Shown here piece after piece: positions 18,174 through 27,071 of a stretch of 64,000 nucleotides of DNA. Source of the DNA: Lichenicoccus sp964247695 (GTDB taxonomy: Bacteria; Pseudomonadota; Alphaproteobacteria; Acetobacterales; Acetobacteraceae). A program made the position numbers and the translations under genes. The stretch covers positions 3,712-67,711 of the forward strand of contig CAXTVI010000025.1 in the NCBI GenBank assembly GCA_964247695.1, read 5' to 3'. How positions within the stretch are numbered: position 1 is the first letter of the stretch; each line of letters opens with the position of its first letter. Under the pieces are notes generated by a model that worked only from the letters and a program-made list of their open reading frames with translations, was not told where the DNA came from and did not search any database.

Positions 18174-19609
18174 GGCACCCGGACGATGCGCAGCGAGTTG
18201 GTGCTGCCCGCCTTGCCGAACGGCACCCCGGCCACCACCACCACCGCATCGCCGGTCGAGGCCAGCCCGTTTTCGCGGGCGAGAACCGCCGCCACCTGCA
18301 CCACGTGGCCGAAGGTCACGTCGTCCGAGCCCTGGTCGGCCACGCACGAGCGCACGCCCCACACCAGGGACAGCCGGCGTGCCGCTTCAGCGTTGCCGGC
18401 GAGGCCCAGCACCAGGCATTCCGGCCGCTCGCGCGCGATGCGCAGCGCGCTGCGTCCCGAGAGGGTGTAGGCGACGATCACCTTGGCGGCCACCGTCTGC
18501 GCCACCTGCTGCGCCGCAGCGGCGATGGCGTCCGCGGCATAATGCTCCGGCGCCGGACGCGAGGCCTGCATCAGCGCCTGCCACCCGGCGTCGCGTTCGA
18601 CGCGCGTCACGATGCGGCCCATGATCTCGACCGCCTCCTCGGGATACTGGCCGGCCGCGGTTTCCGCCGACAGCATCACCGCATCGGCGCCGTCGAACAC
18701 CGCCGTCGCCACGTCGGAGGCCTCCGCGCGGGTCGGCGCCGGCGAGGAGATCATGCTCTCCAGCATCTGCGTCGCCACCACCACCGGCTTGCCGAGCAGA
18801 CGAGCCTCGCGGACGATGCGCTTCTGCACCAGCGGCACCTCCTCGGGCGGCAGCTCCACGCCGAGATCGCCGCGCGCCACCATGACGCAGTCGGACAGCG
18901 CCAGGATCTCGCCGAGATTGTCGAGCGCCTGCGGCTTCTCGATCTTGGTCATGATCCAGGCGCGGTTGCCGATGATCTCGCGCGCCTCCTGCACGTCCTG
19001 CGGGCGCTGCACGAACGACAGCCCGACATAATCGACCCCGTGCGCCAGGGCGAAGTCGAGGTCGATGCGGTCCTTGGTGGTCAGGGCCGGGATCGGCAGC
19101 ACCACGTCGGGCACGTTCACGCCCTTGCGATCGGACAGGATGCCGCCGGTGATCACCTCGGTGACCAGGTAGTCTGTCCCCTTTTCCAGCACCCGCAGCC
19201 GCAGCTTGCCGTCATCGAGCAGCAAGAGCGAGCCGACCTGCGCCGCCTCGATGATCTCCGGGTGCGGCAAGTTGACCCGATCGGCGGTGCCGAGCGTCGG
19301 GTCGAGGTCGAGGCGGAAGCGGGTTCCGTGCGCCAGTGCGGCGCGCCCCGCCTCGAACTGGCCGACCCGGAGCTTCGGGCCCTGCACGTCGGCCAGGATG
19401 CCGATCGGGCGGCCGCTGCGCGCCTCAAGGTCGCGTATCATCGAGATCCGGCTGGCATGGTCCTCGTGGGTGCCATGCGAGAAGTTCAGCCTGAACACGT
19501 CGACGCCGGTCTCGAACAGGCGCTCGATCATCGCCGCCGTCGAGCTGGCCGGCCCCAGGGTGGAGACGATCTTGGTGCGGCGTTGATGGCCGGCTTTGAT
19601 TGGCGGCAT
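18170..19609 (-). CDS. pyk: Pyruvate kinase
   Basis: 479 residues, full length. Converts phosphoenolpyruvate and ADP to pyruvate and ATP. Family motifs: RRTKIVSTLGPAS at the N-terminus, RLNFSHG with substrate-binding Arg and Asn, the active-site signature IMTKIEKPQAL with the catalytic lysine, MVARGDLGVEL for Mg binding, and PTRAEASDVATAVFDGADA. The C-terminal allosteric domain carries YTLSGRSALRIAR. ATG at 19609. It is downstream of the SH3-domain gene by 22 bases and coupled to the lipoprotein gene. Confidence 0.97.
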   Translation of the reverse strand: MPPIKAGHQRRTKIVSTLGPASSTAAMIERLFETGVDVFRLNFSHGTHEDHASRISMIRDLEARSGRPIGILADVQGPKLRVGQFEAGRAALAHGTRFRLDLDPTLGTADRVNLPHPEIIEAAQVGSLLLLDDGKLRLRVLEKGTDYLVTEVITGGILSDRKGVNVPDVVLPIPALTTKDRIDLDFALAHGVDYVGLSFVQRPQDVQEAREIIGNRAWIMTKIEKPQALDNLGEILALSDCVMVARGDLGVELPPEEVPLVQKRIVREARLLGKPVVVATQMLESMISSPAPTRAEASDVATAVFDGADAVMLSAETAAGQYPEEAVEIMGRIVTRVERDAGWQALMQASRPAPEHYAADAIAAAAQQVAQTVAAKVIVAYTLSGRSALRIARERPECLVLGLAGNAEAARRLSLVWGVRSCVADQGSDDVTFGHVVQVAAVLARENGLASTGDAVVVVAGVPFGKAGSTNSLRIVRVP

Positions 19610-19632
19610 GGTCGAGGCCTCTTCTTCAGCTG

Positions 19633-20376
19633 TCAGGGCGGCGTGATCGTCTCGTTCGGCAACAGCCCGAACAGGTCGGACCGCTGCAACCAGCCGCTAT
19701 AGTTATGCACGGATACCCGACACCAGGCCGAACCGGTCGGGCAGGCACGCAGACGGCCTATTACCCCCGGTCGCAGTATCGCCACAACACCCCCATCCTC
19801 CTGCGGGTCGTCGCGCATGACGGTTCCAGGCCCGCGATCGGTGCCACCGGTCGCGGTGACGACGAAGGTGCGGTTGCCGACCAGCGTCGCCTGGTGCACC
19901 CAGCCGCGCACCCCGTCCGCGTCCTCGACCAGACGCCAGACATCGAACTCCCGCATGATCTCGACCGGCAGCTCGCGCCGCTTGTAGAGCCACAGGATCG
20001 GGTAGCGGGTGCCAGGCCCGGACCGCATGTTGACCTCGTCCGCCCGCAGCGAGGCGAACCGGGGCAGCGGCAGGTTGGTGTTGGTGCCGCGATTGGCCGG
20101 CACCGCGGGCGGCGGCGGTGCGACAGGCGGGGGCACCGGTGCCGGGACCGGCACGACCGGCGGGGCAGCCGGATGGGCGGGATGCAGCGCATGATGCACC
20201 GCATGGTCGTGCGGCGGCCGGTGGTGCCGGTGGCGCTCGTGCGAATGCGCCGGATGATGCTCGGGAGCGGCCTGCTGGGTTCCGGTCTGCCGGGCCGAGG
20301 CACTGGCCGCGAACAACGCGACGCAGGCCGACAGCAACGCCACACGCACCGGGTGGACCGCAGGCTTCGATGACAT
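19633..20376 (-). CDS. Secreted bacterial SH3-domain protein
   Basis: 247 residues. Signal peptide of about 29 residues ending in FAASASA. A low-complexity linker follows: a histidine-rich stretch (HERHRHHRPPHDHAVHHAL), then a Pro/Val/Ala-rich run. An SH3b module (ADEVNMRSGPGTRYPILW to RGWVHQATLVG) comes next, then a second SH3-like region to the C-terminus (RACPTGSAWCRVSVHNYSGW). SH3b proteins act in the periplasm, often binding cell wall. The His-rich part may bind metal. ATG chosen at 20376 because it starts the signal peptide; an ATG at 20397 is also in frame. Probably co-transcribed with pyk. Confidence 0.85.
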   Translation of the reverse strand: MSSKPAVHPVRVALLSACVALFAASASARQTGTQQAAPEHHPAHSHERHRHHRPPHDHAVHHALHPAHPAAPPVVPVPAPVPPPVAPPPPAVPANRGTNTNLPLPRFASLRADEVNMRSGPGTRYPILWLYKRRELPVEIMREFDVWRLVEDADGVRGWVHQATLVGNRTFVVTATGGTDRGPGTVMRDDPQEDGGVVAILRPGVIGRLRACPTGSAWCRVSVHNYSGWLQRSDLFGLLPNETITPP

Positions 20377-20465
20377 GGGGCAGGCTGGCGTCAGCATCGC
20401 GGCATCCGTGCCAACACCGCGCCGGCAGGGCAAGAGGAAGTGCCGGAGTCGTGCGACAAGTCGTT

Positions 20466-20849
20466 TCAGAACGAGACGATCTGACCGCCGGCCACCGCCT
20501 CGAGGAAGCTGGCGATGCCTGAAACCTCGACGACATCGAGCAGCAGCGCCGGATCGAGCGCTCTGCCGCGCAGCCCGGCCTCGCAGGCCAGCAGCCGCAC
20601 GTCGAGCGCCAGCGCCGCCTCGCGCAGCGCCTCCAGGCCGGCCACCCCGCGGCTGGTCAGCACCGCGTCGTGCGCGGCATCCGCAAGCCCGCTCCAGTCC
20701 CGGCATAGTGCATGCAGGCCGGCCCCGCTGGCGAACAGGATCACCGTGCGATCCATCGCGGCGGCTCCCGCCGCCATCGAAAAGGCGAAGTGCCCCCGGG
20801 CGTGGGTGCCGTCCAGCAGAACCACCCCGAGCGTCGAGGTCCCGCTCAT
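20466..20849 (-). CDS. DsrE-family protein
   Basis: 127 residues. DsrE/F-like alpha/beta fold: LGVVLLDGTHARGHFAFSMAAGAAAMDRTVILFAS, then a cysteine in RLLACEAGLRG. Family members carry sulfur or bind small ligands. The ATG at 20849 overlaps the moeB stop (ATGA), so the two are made together. That pairing, an E1-like adenylyltransferase with a DsrE protein, suggests a shared sulfur-transfer role, which is inference. Confidence 0.82.
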   Translation of the reverse strand: MSGTSTLGVVLLDGTHARGHFAFSMAAGAAAMDRTVILFASGAGLHALCRDWSGLADAAHDAVLTSRGVAGLEALREAALALDVRLLACEAGLRGRALDPALLLDVVEVSGIASFLEAVAGGQIVSF

Positions 20850-21616
20850 GGTGCGGTCGCCGCGTGGCCGAGCGGGCAGTGCGGATCGGCCGGCACCCGG
20901 ATCATCGTGAAGCGCATGGCCAGTGCATCCCACAGCAGCAGCCGGCCGGCCATGCTCTCGCCGATACCAACGATCTCCTTGATCGCTTCGCTGGCCTGCA
21001 GGGTGCCGAGCACCCCGGTGACCGCACCCAGCACCCCAGCCTCGGCGCAGGACGGCACCAGTCCGGCCTCGGGCGCCTCCGGATACAGGCAGCGATAGCA
21101 CGGGCCGCCGCGATGCGGGCGGAAGGTCGCGAGCTGGCCCTCGAAGCGCAGCACCGATGCCGACACCAGGGTCCGGCCCGCCTGGACGCAGGCATCGGCC
21201 ACCAGGTAGCGGCTGGCAAAATTGTCGGTGCCGTCGCAGACGATGTCGTAGGCGCCGACCAGCGCCCGCACGTTGCCAGAACCGAGGCGCACCGGGTGCG
21301 GGACCACCGAGATCTCCGGATTGATCGCCAGCATCGCCTCGCGCGCGGACGCCACCTTGCCGATGCCGAGGCGCGCCGTGCTGTGCGCCACCTGGCGCTG
21401 CAGGTTGGAGAGTTCGACGACGTCGTCATCCACCAGCCCGATGGTGCCGACGCCCGCCGCGGCGAGATAGAGCGCGACCGGCGAGCCGAGGCCGCCGGCG
21501 CCGACCACCAGCACGCGCGCGGCGCGAAGCCGGGCCTGGCCGGCGCCACCGACCTCGGCGAGCAGGATGTGCCGGGAATAGCGATGCACTTCCGCATCCG
21601 AGAAGGTCAGGTCCAT
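20846..21616 (-). CDS. moeB: MoeB/ThiF-type adenylyltransferase
   Basis: 256 residues from ATG 21616, which has a GGGAG four bases upstream; an ATG at 21682 is in frame but adds 22 poorly conserved residues. It adenylates the C-terminal glycine of a sulfur carrier such as MoaD or ThiS. Motifs: RYSRHILL, ATP loop VVGAGGLGSPVALYLA, LVDDDVVELSNLQRQ, CDGTDNFASRYL. The zinc site is odd: the first CxxC is present (GPCYRC) but the second reads HCPLG, so one of the usual four cysteines is absent. It could serve molybdopterin or thiamin synthesis. Confidence 0.88.
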   Translation of the reverse strand: MDLTFSDAEVHRYSRHILLAEVGGAGQARLRAARVLVVGAGGLGSPVALYLAAAGVGTIGLVDDDVVELSNLQRQVAHSTARLGIGKVASAREAMLAINPEISVVPHPVRLGSGNVRALVGAYDIVCDGTDNFASRYLVADACVQAGRTLVSASVLRFEGQLATFRPHRGGPCYRCLYPEAPEAGLVPSCAEAGVLGAVTGVLGTLQASEAIKEIVGIGESMAGRLLLWDALAMRFTMIRVPADPHCPLGHAATAP

Positions 21617-21754
21617 CCGGCTCCCATCAGGCTGCGCCACATCGAGTTCCTGATAAATGTGGGTGAAGGGCCAGAAATTCATACAGTGGCAACATCTGGT
21701 GCGTCATAGTCGGCGGGGCCGGGGCTCATCCGGCTGCTGCCGACAAGGACGCCT

Positions 21755-22321
21755 ATGATGGCCCGTCTCGGACTGAAGCCGCCCGCACGCAGCCGCAGCA
21801 GCCGTCGCGCGCGGCGGATCGCGATCTCGACCCTGGCCATCTCCGGCGCGCTCTTTGCAGCCTCCCCCTATATGGCCCTCTGGTCGGCCGGCTATGCCGT
21901 CAGCCATCATGATCGGGCAGCACTGCGCGGCTCGCTCGACTGGCAGCAGGTCCGGCTGAGCCTCAAGCATTCGCTCGGGCTGCAGTCCCCGGTTCGTCAG
22001 GTCGCGCAGCAGGACGAGCTGCCGGATTTCGGCGAGAGCTTCGCCACCAACGTCGCCTCCGGGATGATCGACGACGACATCACGCCCGAGCGGCTGGACG
22101 GCATGCTGAGCCGCATTCCGGCCGGCGCCCGCACCGCGCGCCTGCCGCCTGGCCACTTCACCGGCCCGGCCAGCTTCATCGCGGACATCCCGGTGGCGAA
22201 CTCGCCGCCGGTGCGGGTCTCCATGCGCATCGAGCAATGGCACTGGAAGATCACCGCGATCGACCTGCCGGCATCCCTGCTGTCGCCGCCTGCGCAGACG
22301 AGGTTCGCGCAGCGAAGCTGA
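21755..22321 (+). CDS. DUF2939-type membrane-anchored protein
   Basis: 188 residues; ATG 21755 (a second ATG follows directly) with an AAGGA about six bases upstream. The N-terminus is Arg/Ser-rich and basic, then a membrane segment near residues 22-44 (ISTLAISGALFAASPYMAL). After it comes the DUF2939 pattern: YMALWSAGYAVSHHDRAALRGSLDWQQVR. Function unknown; the bulk is predicted periplasmic. Divergent from moeB, convergent with the epimerase gene. Confidence 0.75.
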   Translation: MMARLGLKPPARSRSSRRARRIAISTLAISGALFAASPYMALWSAGYAVSHHDRAALRGSLDWQQVRLSLKHSLGLQSPVRQVAQQDELPDFGESFATNVASGMIDDDITPERLDGMLSRIPAGARTARLPPGHFTGPASFIADIPVANSPPVRVSMRIEQWHWKITAIDLPASLLSPPAQTRFAQRS

Positions 22322-22338
22322 GTTCAGACAGCGCCGGA

Positions 22339-23493
22339 TCAGCCGGCCGGCTCCTCCGCCATACGCAGCAGGTCCTCGAAGGCCACCACCAGGTGATAGA
22401 GCGTGCTCGCCGGCACCACGTCGGCGCGCGCCTCGCCCTGGGCGTCGAACTGGTCGATCCACAGGCCCGGCACCCGCGTGCCGAGATAGGTCTGCATCAC
22501 CGCATCGGTGACCCGGGCGGCATCGTCCCAGGCGCCGTTCGCGAGATGCGCCTTGATCAGCTCGGTCTGCGGCCAGGTGCGGCGCGACCGGCGAAGCTGG
22601 TGCCCGGATTTCCGGCATTCGTCGATGGCGAACCCGTCCGCGCCGAGGCCGTGGCGCAGGCCGAAGCGATACAGCGCATCCGCCTGCTGTCGGAAGTTGC
22701 GGCCGCCCAGGTCGCAGAGCCGGTGCAACAGCCAGGACCATTCGAAATGATGCCCCGGCTCGACGGAATCGCCGGCCTCGCCGTCCGCCAGCCTGAGGTC
22801 CTGGGAGAAATACTCGCCCAAAGTGCCGGCGGCATGGTCGAAGAAGCGACTCTCGAACAGGCTGGCGATGGAATCGGCCCGGTCCAGCCAGCCCTGCTCG
22901 CCGGTGGCGCTGTGCCACACCAGCATCGCCTCCATCAGGTGCATGTGCGGGTTCGACCGGCGGGGCAGCGAGGCCGGCAGCCCCTCGAAGTAGCCGCCCG
23001 CCTTCGCATCGGCCACGTCGCGGTCCAGGAACGCCATGGTGCGCTCGGCAAGTGTTTGCGCCTCGCCGAAGCCGACCCGATAAGCCGCCGCCAGCCCGAA
23101 CAGCATGAAGGCCTGGTCGTAGGTGTCGCGCAGGGTGTCGAGCGTCTGGCCGTCCGGTGTCAGCATGTGGACCCAGCCCGGCTTGCCGTCGGGACTCCAG
23201 CACCGCGCCTCGACCGTCGCCAGTCCGAGAGCCAGCTTGTCGCGCGCGGCCTCGTGCCCGGAGGCAAGCGCCTGAGCGAAGCAGAAGAGCTGCCGCCCCT
23301 GCACGCGCACCCTGCGACGCGCGGAGACGTCCGGATGGCCGGCGAAGTCGAGCTGCTCGTAGAACAGGCCGTCGCTGTCGATGCCGCGCTCGATCCAGAG
23401 CGGCCAGGCGGCTTCGTCCAGCCAGCGCCGCACGCGACCCGCGGTCTCGCGCAGCCGGGTCTTGTCCGGCAGGCTGCTCGTCTCGGTCGCCAT
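22339..23493 (-). CDS. AGE-family (N-acylglucosamine 2-epimerase / mannose isomerase type) enzyme
   Basis: 384 residues, an (alpha/alpha)6-barrel sugar epimerase or isomerase. Recognisable blocks: QGRQLFCFAQAL, LRDTYDQAFMLFGLAAAYR, NPHMHLMEAMLVW with a conserved histidine, VEPGHHFEWSWLL and RRTWPQTELIKAH. These match bacterial mannose-6-phosphate isomerase/AGE proteins. The exact sugar cannot be told. ATG at 23493, preceded by GGAG at eight bases. Divergent from the radical SAM gene. Confidence 0.88.
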   Translation of the reverse strand: MATETSSLPDKTRLRETAGRVRRWLDEAAWPLWIERGIDSDGLFYEQLDFAGHPDVSARRRVRVQGRQLFCFAQALASGHEAARDKLALGLATVEARCWSPDGKPGWVHMLTPDGQTLDTLRDTYDQAFMLFGLAAAYRVGFGEAQTLAERTMAFLDRDVADAKAGGYFEGLPASLPRRSNPHMHLMEAMLVWHSATGEQGWLDRADSIASLFESRFFDHAAGTLGEYFSQDLRLADGEAGDSVEPGHHFEWSWLLHRLCDLGGRNFRQQADALYRFGLRHGLGADGFAIDECRKSGHQLRRSRRTWPQTELIKAHLANGAWDDAARVTDAVMQTYLGTRVPGLWIDQFDAQGEARADVVPASTLYHLVVAFEDLLRMAEEPAG

Positions 23494-23566
23494 CCACCCG
23501 TCTCCACCCGCCAGCCTCCGGCAGGCGCACCAGGCGGCCGCCGGTCGGCTTCTGTTGTCGCTGGAT

Positions 23567-23604
23567 GTTTCTCTACCGGGACCGGCATACCTGTCGAGAG
23601 AAAC
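23567..23604. promoter_or_regulatory. 8-bp inverted repeat in the epimerase/radical-SAM divergent region
   Basis: GTTTCTCT (23567-23574) and AGAGAAAC (23597-23604) are perfect inverted arms separated by 22 bases that include a CCGG-rich core. It lies between two divergent starts, nearer the epimerase gene. An operator is possible; no known family is matched. Confidence 0.4.
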
Positions 23605-23680
23605 CCGAGGCGGTGCCGGGGGCGCCGCCGCATCCTGGAGTTGTGATGATCCGGGGCCACATGCACCCTTGTCTCTCCTC

Positions 23681-23695
23681 GAACAATACGGGAAC
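23681..23695 (+). promoter_or_regulatory. LexA-type SOS box (GAAC-N7-GAAC)
   Basis: GAAC at 23681-23684 and GAAC at 23692-23695 are separated by exactly seven bases. This is the reverse complement of the alphaproteobacterial LexA site GTTC-N7-GTTC. It ends eight bases before the GTG start of the radical SAM gene of the DNA repair pair, where LexA would block transcription start. Confidence 0.65.
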
Positions 23696-23703
23696 ATCAT
23701 TTC

Positions 23704-24933
23704 GTGGATCTGCTCAACAAGCTCGAAATTCTGGCGGATGCCGCGAAATACGATGCCTCGTGCGCGTCGAGCGGCACCGAGAAGCGCGATAGCCGCGGTG
23801 CCAAGGACGGCATCGGTTCGACCGAGGGCATGGGCATCTGCCACGCCTACGCGCCGGACGGGCGCTGCATCTCGCTGCTGAAGATCCTGCTGACCAATTC
23901 GTGCCTGTACGAGTGCGCGTACTGCATCAACCGCGCCTCGTCGAACGTGCGCCGCGCCCGCTTCACGGTGGACGAGGTGGTCCGCCTCACGCTCGGCTTC
24001 TACCGGCGCAACTGCATCGAGGGTCTGTTCCTGTCGTCGGGGATCATCCGATCGCCCGACTACACGATGGAGCAGGTGATCGGCGTCGCCCGCACGCTGC
24101 GCGAGACGCACGGCTTCCGCGGCTACATCCACCTCAAGACGATCCCCGATGCCGATCCGCTGCTGCTGGAGGAAGCCGGCCGCTGGGCCGACCGGCTGTC
24201 GATCAACGTGGAGCTGCCGACCGAGGGGGCGCTGGCGGAGTATGCCCCGGAAAAGGACATGGGCGGGATCAGGCGCTCGATGGGCCGCATCCGGATCGGC
24301 ATCGACGCGGCTCGCGAGAAGACCGCGCCGGGCCGAGCGAAGCCCCGGCGCTTCGCCCCCGCCGGTCAGTCCACCCAGATGATCATCGGCGCCGATGCGA
24401 GCTCCGACCGCACCATCCTGCGCACCAGCACCAACCTGTATGGCTCGTATGGCCTGAAGCGGGTGTACTACTCCGCCTTTTCGCCGATCCCGGACGCCGC
24501 CGCCGCGCTGCCGCTGCGGCCGGCGCCATTGCTGCGCGAGCATCGCCTGTATCAGGCCGACTGGCTGCTGCGATTCTACGGCTTCGGCGTCGAGGAACTC
24601 ACGACCGACACCTCCGGCAATCTCGACCTCGAGCGCGACCCCAAGCTGGCCTGGGCTCTGGCGCATCGCGAGATGTTCCCGGTCGACGTCAACCGCGCCG
24701 ATCGCGAGGCGCTGCTGCGGGTGCCGGGCTTCGGCGTGAAGTCGGTCGGCCGCATCCTCGTGGCGCGGCGTCATCGCCGGCTGCGCATGGACGATCTCGC
24801 CCGCCTGCGCATCTCGCTCGCCGCCGTAGCACCTTTCGTGGTGGCGGCGGATCACACACCACGGGCGGAGCTGGACAGTGTCCGCCTGTCTACTCGGACA
24901 AGCAGGAAACCGGCGCAGCTCAGCCTGCTTTGA
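23704..24933 (+). CDS. Radical SAM protein of the UDG-linked DNA repair/modification family
   Basis: 409 residues; start GTG 23704. The radical SAM cluster motif C-x3-C-x2-C is at Cys67, Cys71 and Cys74 (SCLYECAYC). The TIM-barrel region carries LFLSSGIIRSPDYTMEQV and YIHLKTIPDADPLLL. The C-terminus has a helix-hairpin-helix, NRADREALLRVPGFGVKSVG, typical of DNA-binding proteins. This family is almost always found beside a DUF4130-UdgX gene, as here (seven intervening bases). Its chemistry is not established. A LexA-type box sits just upstream, which argues for SOS control of both genes. Confidence 0.9.
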   Translation: MDLLNKLEILADAAKYDASCASSGTEKRDSRGAKDGIGSTEGMGICHAYAPDGRCISLLKILLTNSCLYECAYCINRASSNVRRARFTVDEVVRLTLGFYRRNCIEGLFLSSGIIRSPDYTMEQVIGVARTLRETHGFRGYIHLKTIPDADPLLLEEAGRWADRLSINVELPTEGALAEYAPEKDMGGIRRSMGRIRIGIDAAREKTAPGRAKPRRFAPAGQSTQMIIGADASSDRTILRTSTNLYGSYGLKRVYYSAFSPIPDAAAALPLRPAPLLREHRLYQADWLLRFYGFGVEELTTDTSGNLDLERDPKLAWALAHREMFPVDVNRADREALLRVPGFGVKSVGRILVARRHRRLRMDDLARLRISLAAVAPFVVAADHTPRAELDSVRLSTRTSRKPAQLSLL

Positions 24934-24940
24934 AGCCGGC

Positions 24941-26425
24941 ATGCGCAGCATCGTCCTCGCCCATGAAGTGGATTTTGCGGGCTGGCGCGTGGCCGCCCGG
25001 GACCTCGCGGTCGAGGGTGTGCCACCGGAAGCGGTAATCTGGTCGGTAGGCGCTCCGGACGATCTCTTCGCGGGCACCGAACAACCACCACAGCCAGCCA
25101 CGGCCGCCGCGTTCAGCGTGCCGAGGCCGCTGGTCGAGCTGGCGCAGACGGTGATCCAGGCGCGCGATCCGGAACGTTTCGCACTGCTCTACGGGCTGAT
25201 CTGGCGCAGTAGCCGGGGCGAGAAGCGCGTGGTCGAGGACGTCACCGACCCGCACGTGCAGCGGACAATCCGTCTGGCGCAGTCGGTACGGCGCGACACG
25301 CACAAGATGCGCGCCTTCGTGCGCTTTCGCGCCGTGGAGCAGGATGACGTCACGCGTTACGTGGCCTGGTTCGAGCCCGACCACTACATCGTAGAGGCGA
25401 ATGCCGACTTCTTCGTGCGGCGCTTCGCCACCATGGTGTTCTCGATCCTGACACCGTATCGCAGCCTGCACTGGACCGGCACCCAGATCGATTTCGGTCC
25501 GGGTGCGGATCCGTCGCAGGTGCCGGACGACGACGCGCTGGAGCGCTACTGGCGCGCCTATTTCAGTTCGATCTTCAACCCGGCCCGGCTGAAGGTCTCG
25601 GCGATGACCTCCGAGATGCCGCGCAAGTACTGGCGCAACCTGCCGGAGGCAGCGGCGATCCCGGAACTGGTGCGCTCCGCGCAGGAGCGCACCCGGACCA
25701 TGCTGGAGACCGCATCAATGCCACGCACCACCGCACGCCCGAAGGCTCCTCTCATCCAAGCGGGGGAGGCCGGGGAGCCCGCGATCGGCGACCTGCTGGC
25801 GGCAACGAGTCCCGCAACGATCACGGCACTGGCGCGGGATGCCGCCGGCTGCCGGCGCTGCCCGCTCTGGCAGCCGGCGACGCAGACGGTGTTCGGCGAG
25901 GGACCGCAGGACGCCGCGATGATGATGGTGGGCGAGCAGCCCGGCGACCAGGAGGACCTGGCCGGGCGTCCGTTCGTTGGGCCAGCGGGACAGCTGCTCG
26001 ACCGCGCGATCCGGGAGGCCGGGATCGACCGGCAGGCGGTCTACGTCACCAATGCGGTGAAGCACTTCAAGTTTGAGCCGCGCGGCAAGCGGCGCATCCA
26101 CCAAAAGCCGGACACCAGCGAAATCACCGCCTGCGGCCCGTGGCTGGCGGAGGAGCGCCGGCTGGTGCGGCCCGCGCTGCTGCTGATGCTCGGCGCCACC
26201 GCGGCGCGCGCGGTGCTGGGGCGGACGGTCACCATCTCGCGCGAGCGCGGCCGGCCGATCCCGCTGCCTGGTCTCCAGGATGGAGGCAACACGCAGGGCT
26301 TCGTGACCGTGCACCCCTCCTACCTGCTGCGGCTCCCGGACGAGGACGCGAAGCAGCGCGAGTACGCCGCCTTCGTCGCCGACCTCAGGCATGCTCAGGA
26401 GCTGCTCGCAGAACAGGCACGCTGA
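24941..26425 (+). CDS. DUF4130-UdgX fusion, uracil-DNA-binding protein
   Basis: 494 residues from ATG 24941, just past the radical SAM stop. Residues about 1-265 form the DUF4130 domain (DPERFALLYGLIWR, RFRAVEQDDVTRYVAWFEPDHY). Residues about 290-490 form a family-4-like uracil-DNA glycosylase domain: CRRCPL, the motif GEQPGDQEDLAGRPFVGPAG and HPSYLLR. It has the UdgX-specific insertion KRRIHQKP, with His387 at the position that covalently traps deoxyuracil-DNA in characterised UdgX. It should therefore cross-link to uracil sites rather than turn over. The last 31 bases overlap the convergent lipoprotein gene. Confidence 0.92.
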   Translation: MRSIVLAHEVDFAGWRVAARDLAVEGVPPEAVIWSVGAPDDLFAGTEQPPQPATAAAFSVPRPLVELAQTVIQARDPERFALLYGLIWRSSRGEKRVVEDVTDPHVQRTIRLAQSVRRDTHKMRAFVRFRAVEQDDVTRYVAWFEPDHYIVEANADFFVRRFATMVFSILTPYRSLHWTGTQIDFGPGADPSQVPDDDALERYWRAYFSSIFNPARLKVSAMTSEMPRKYWRNLPEAAAIPELVRSAQERTRTMLETASMPRTTARPKAPLIQAGEAGEPAIGDLLAATSPATITALARDAAGCRRCPLWQPATQTVFGEGPQDAAMMMVGEQPGDQEDLAGRPFVGPAGQLLDRAIREAGIDRQAVYVTNAVKHFKFEPRGKRRIHQKPDTSEITACGPWLAEERRLVRPALLLMLGATAARAVLGRTVTISRERGRPIPLPGLQDGGNTQGFVTVHPSYLLRLPDEDAKQREYAAFVADLRHAQELLAEQAR

Positions 26426-27027
26426 TCCGCGGCGGGCGCCGACAGGAGCGGCGTCTCGGCGAAGACGTCGATCGGCACGCCGCCGAAGGATCGCAGCGGC
26501 AGCGCCTGGGCCGGCGGCAGACCCGACGCCTGCCCGAGCGCACTCTCCACCGCGGTGACCGTCGACGGGGCGACGGTGGCCGGCGTGCCGGATAGCAGGG
26601 CGATGCTGCCCTGATACTGCGAGGCCGAGGTGGAGCTGCTGAGGGTGGCGATCTCCTGGCTAAGATAGCCGTCGATGCCCACATAGTCCTTGAGCGTCTG
26701 TTCGAGGTCGGGCTGCGACGGCAACAGGATCAACGTCTCGCAGATCGCGACCTGCTGCAGGTCCATGCCGCGGATCCGGTCGGAGATCGCCTGCGTCGTG
26801 TCGGTGAACGAGACCCCACCGACCTGCGCCTTGATCACCGCGCCGAACGGCAGCGTGATGCCGCTGATGCTGAAGGTCTCGGAGCGCGGGTTGTACAGCT
26901 CCCGGCATACGAGGCGGACCTGCTGCAGCGCGCCGCCCGGTTCCGGCACGTCGACATAGCCGCGCATGACCACGTTGGAGTCGCAGGCGGCAAGGCACAG
27001 CAGCAGAACCACGCAAATCCTGATCAT
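26395..27027 (-). CDS. Putative lipoprotein
   Basis: 210 residues from ATG 27027. Short signal peptide with lipobox LCLAAC, lipidated Cys at about residue 15. The mature part starts DSNVVMRGYVDVPEPGG and is otherwise of no recognised family. The C-terminal third is Ser/Ala/Pro-rich. It lies 44 bases downstream of the DyP-like gene on the same strand and probably shares its transcript. Its 3' end overlaps the UdgX gene by 31 bases. Confidence 0.75.
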   Translation of the reverse strand: MIRICVVLLLCLAACDSNVVMRGYVDVPEPGGALQQVRLVCRELYNPRSETFSISGITLPFGAVIKAQVGGVSFTDTTQAISDRIRGMDLQQVAICETLILLPSQPDLEQTLKDYVGIDGYLSQEIATLSSSTSASQYQGSIALLSGTPATVAPSTVTAVESALGQASGLPPAQALPLRSFGGVPIDVFAETPLLSAPAADQRACSASSS

Positions 27028-27071
27028 GCCTGGCTTCCGGGTCAGGGACACCGTCGACCGGCGCCCGTCGC

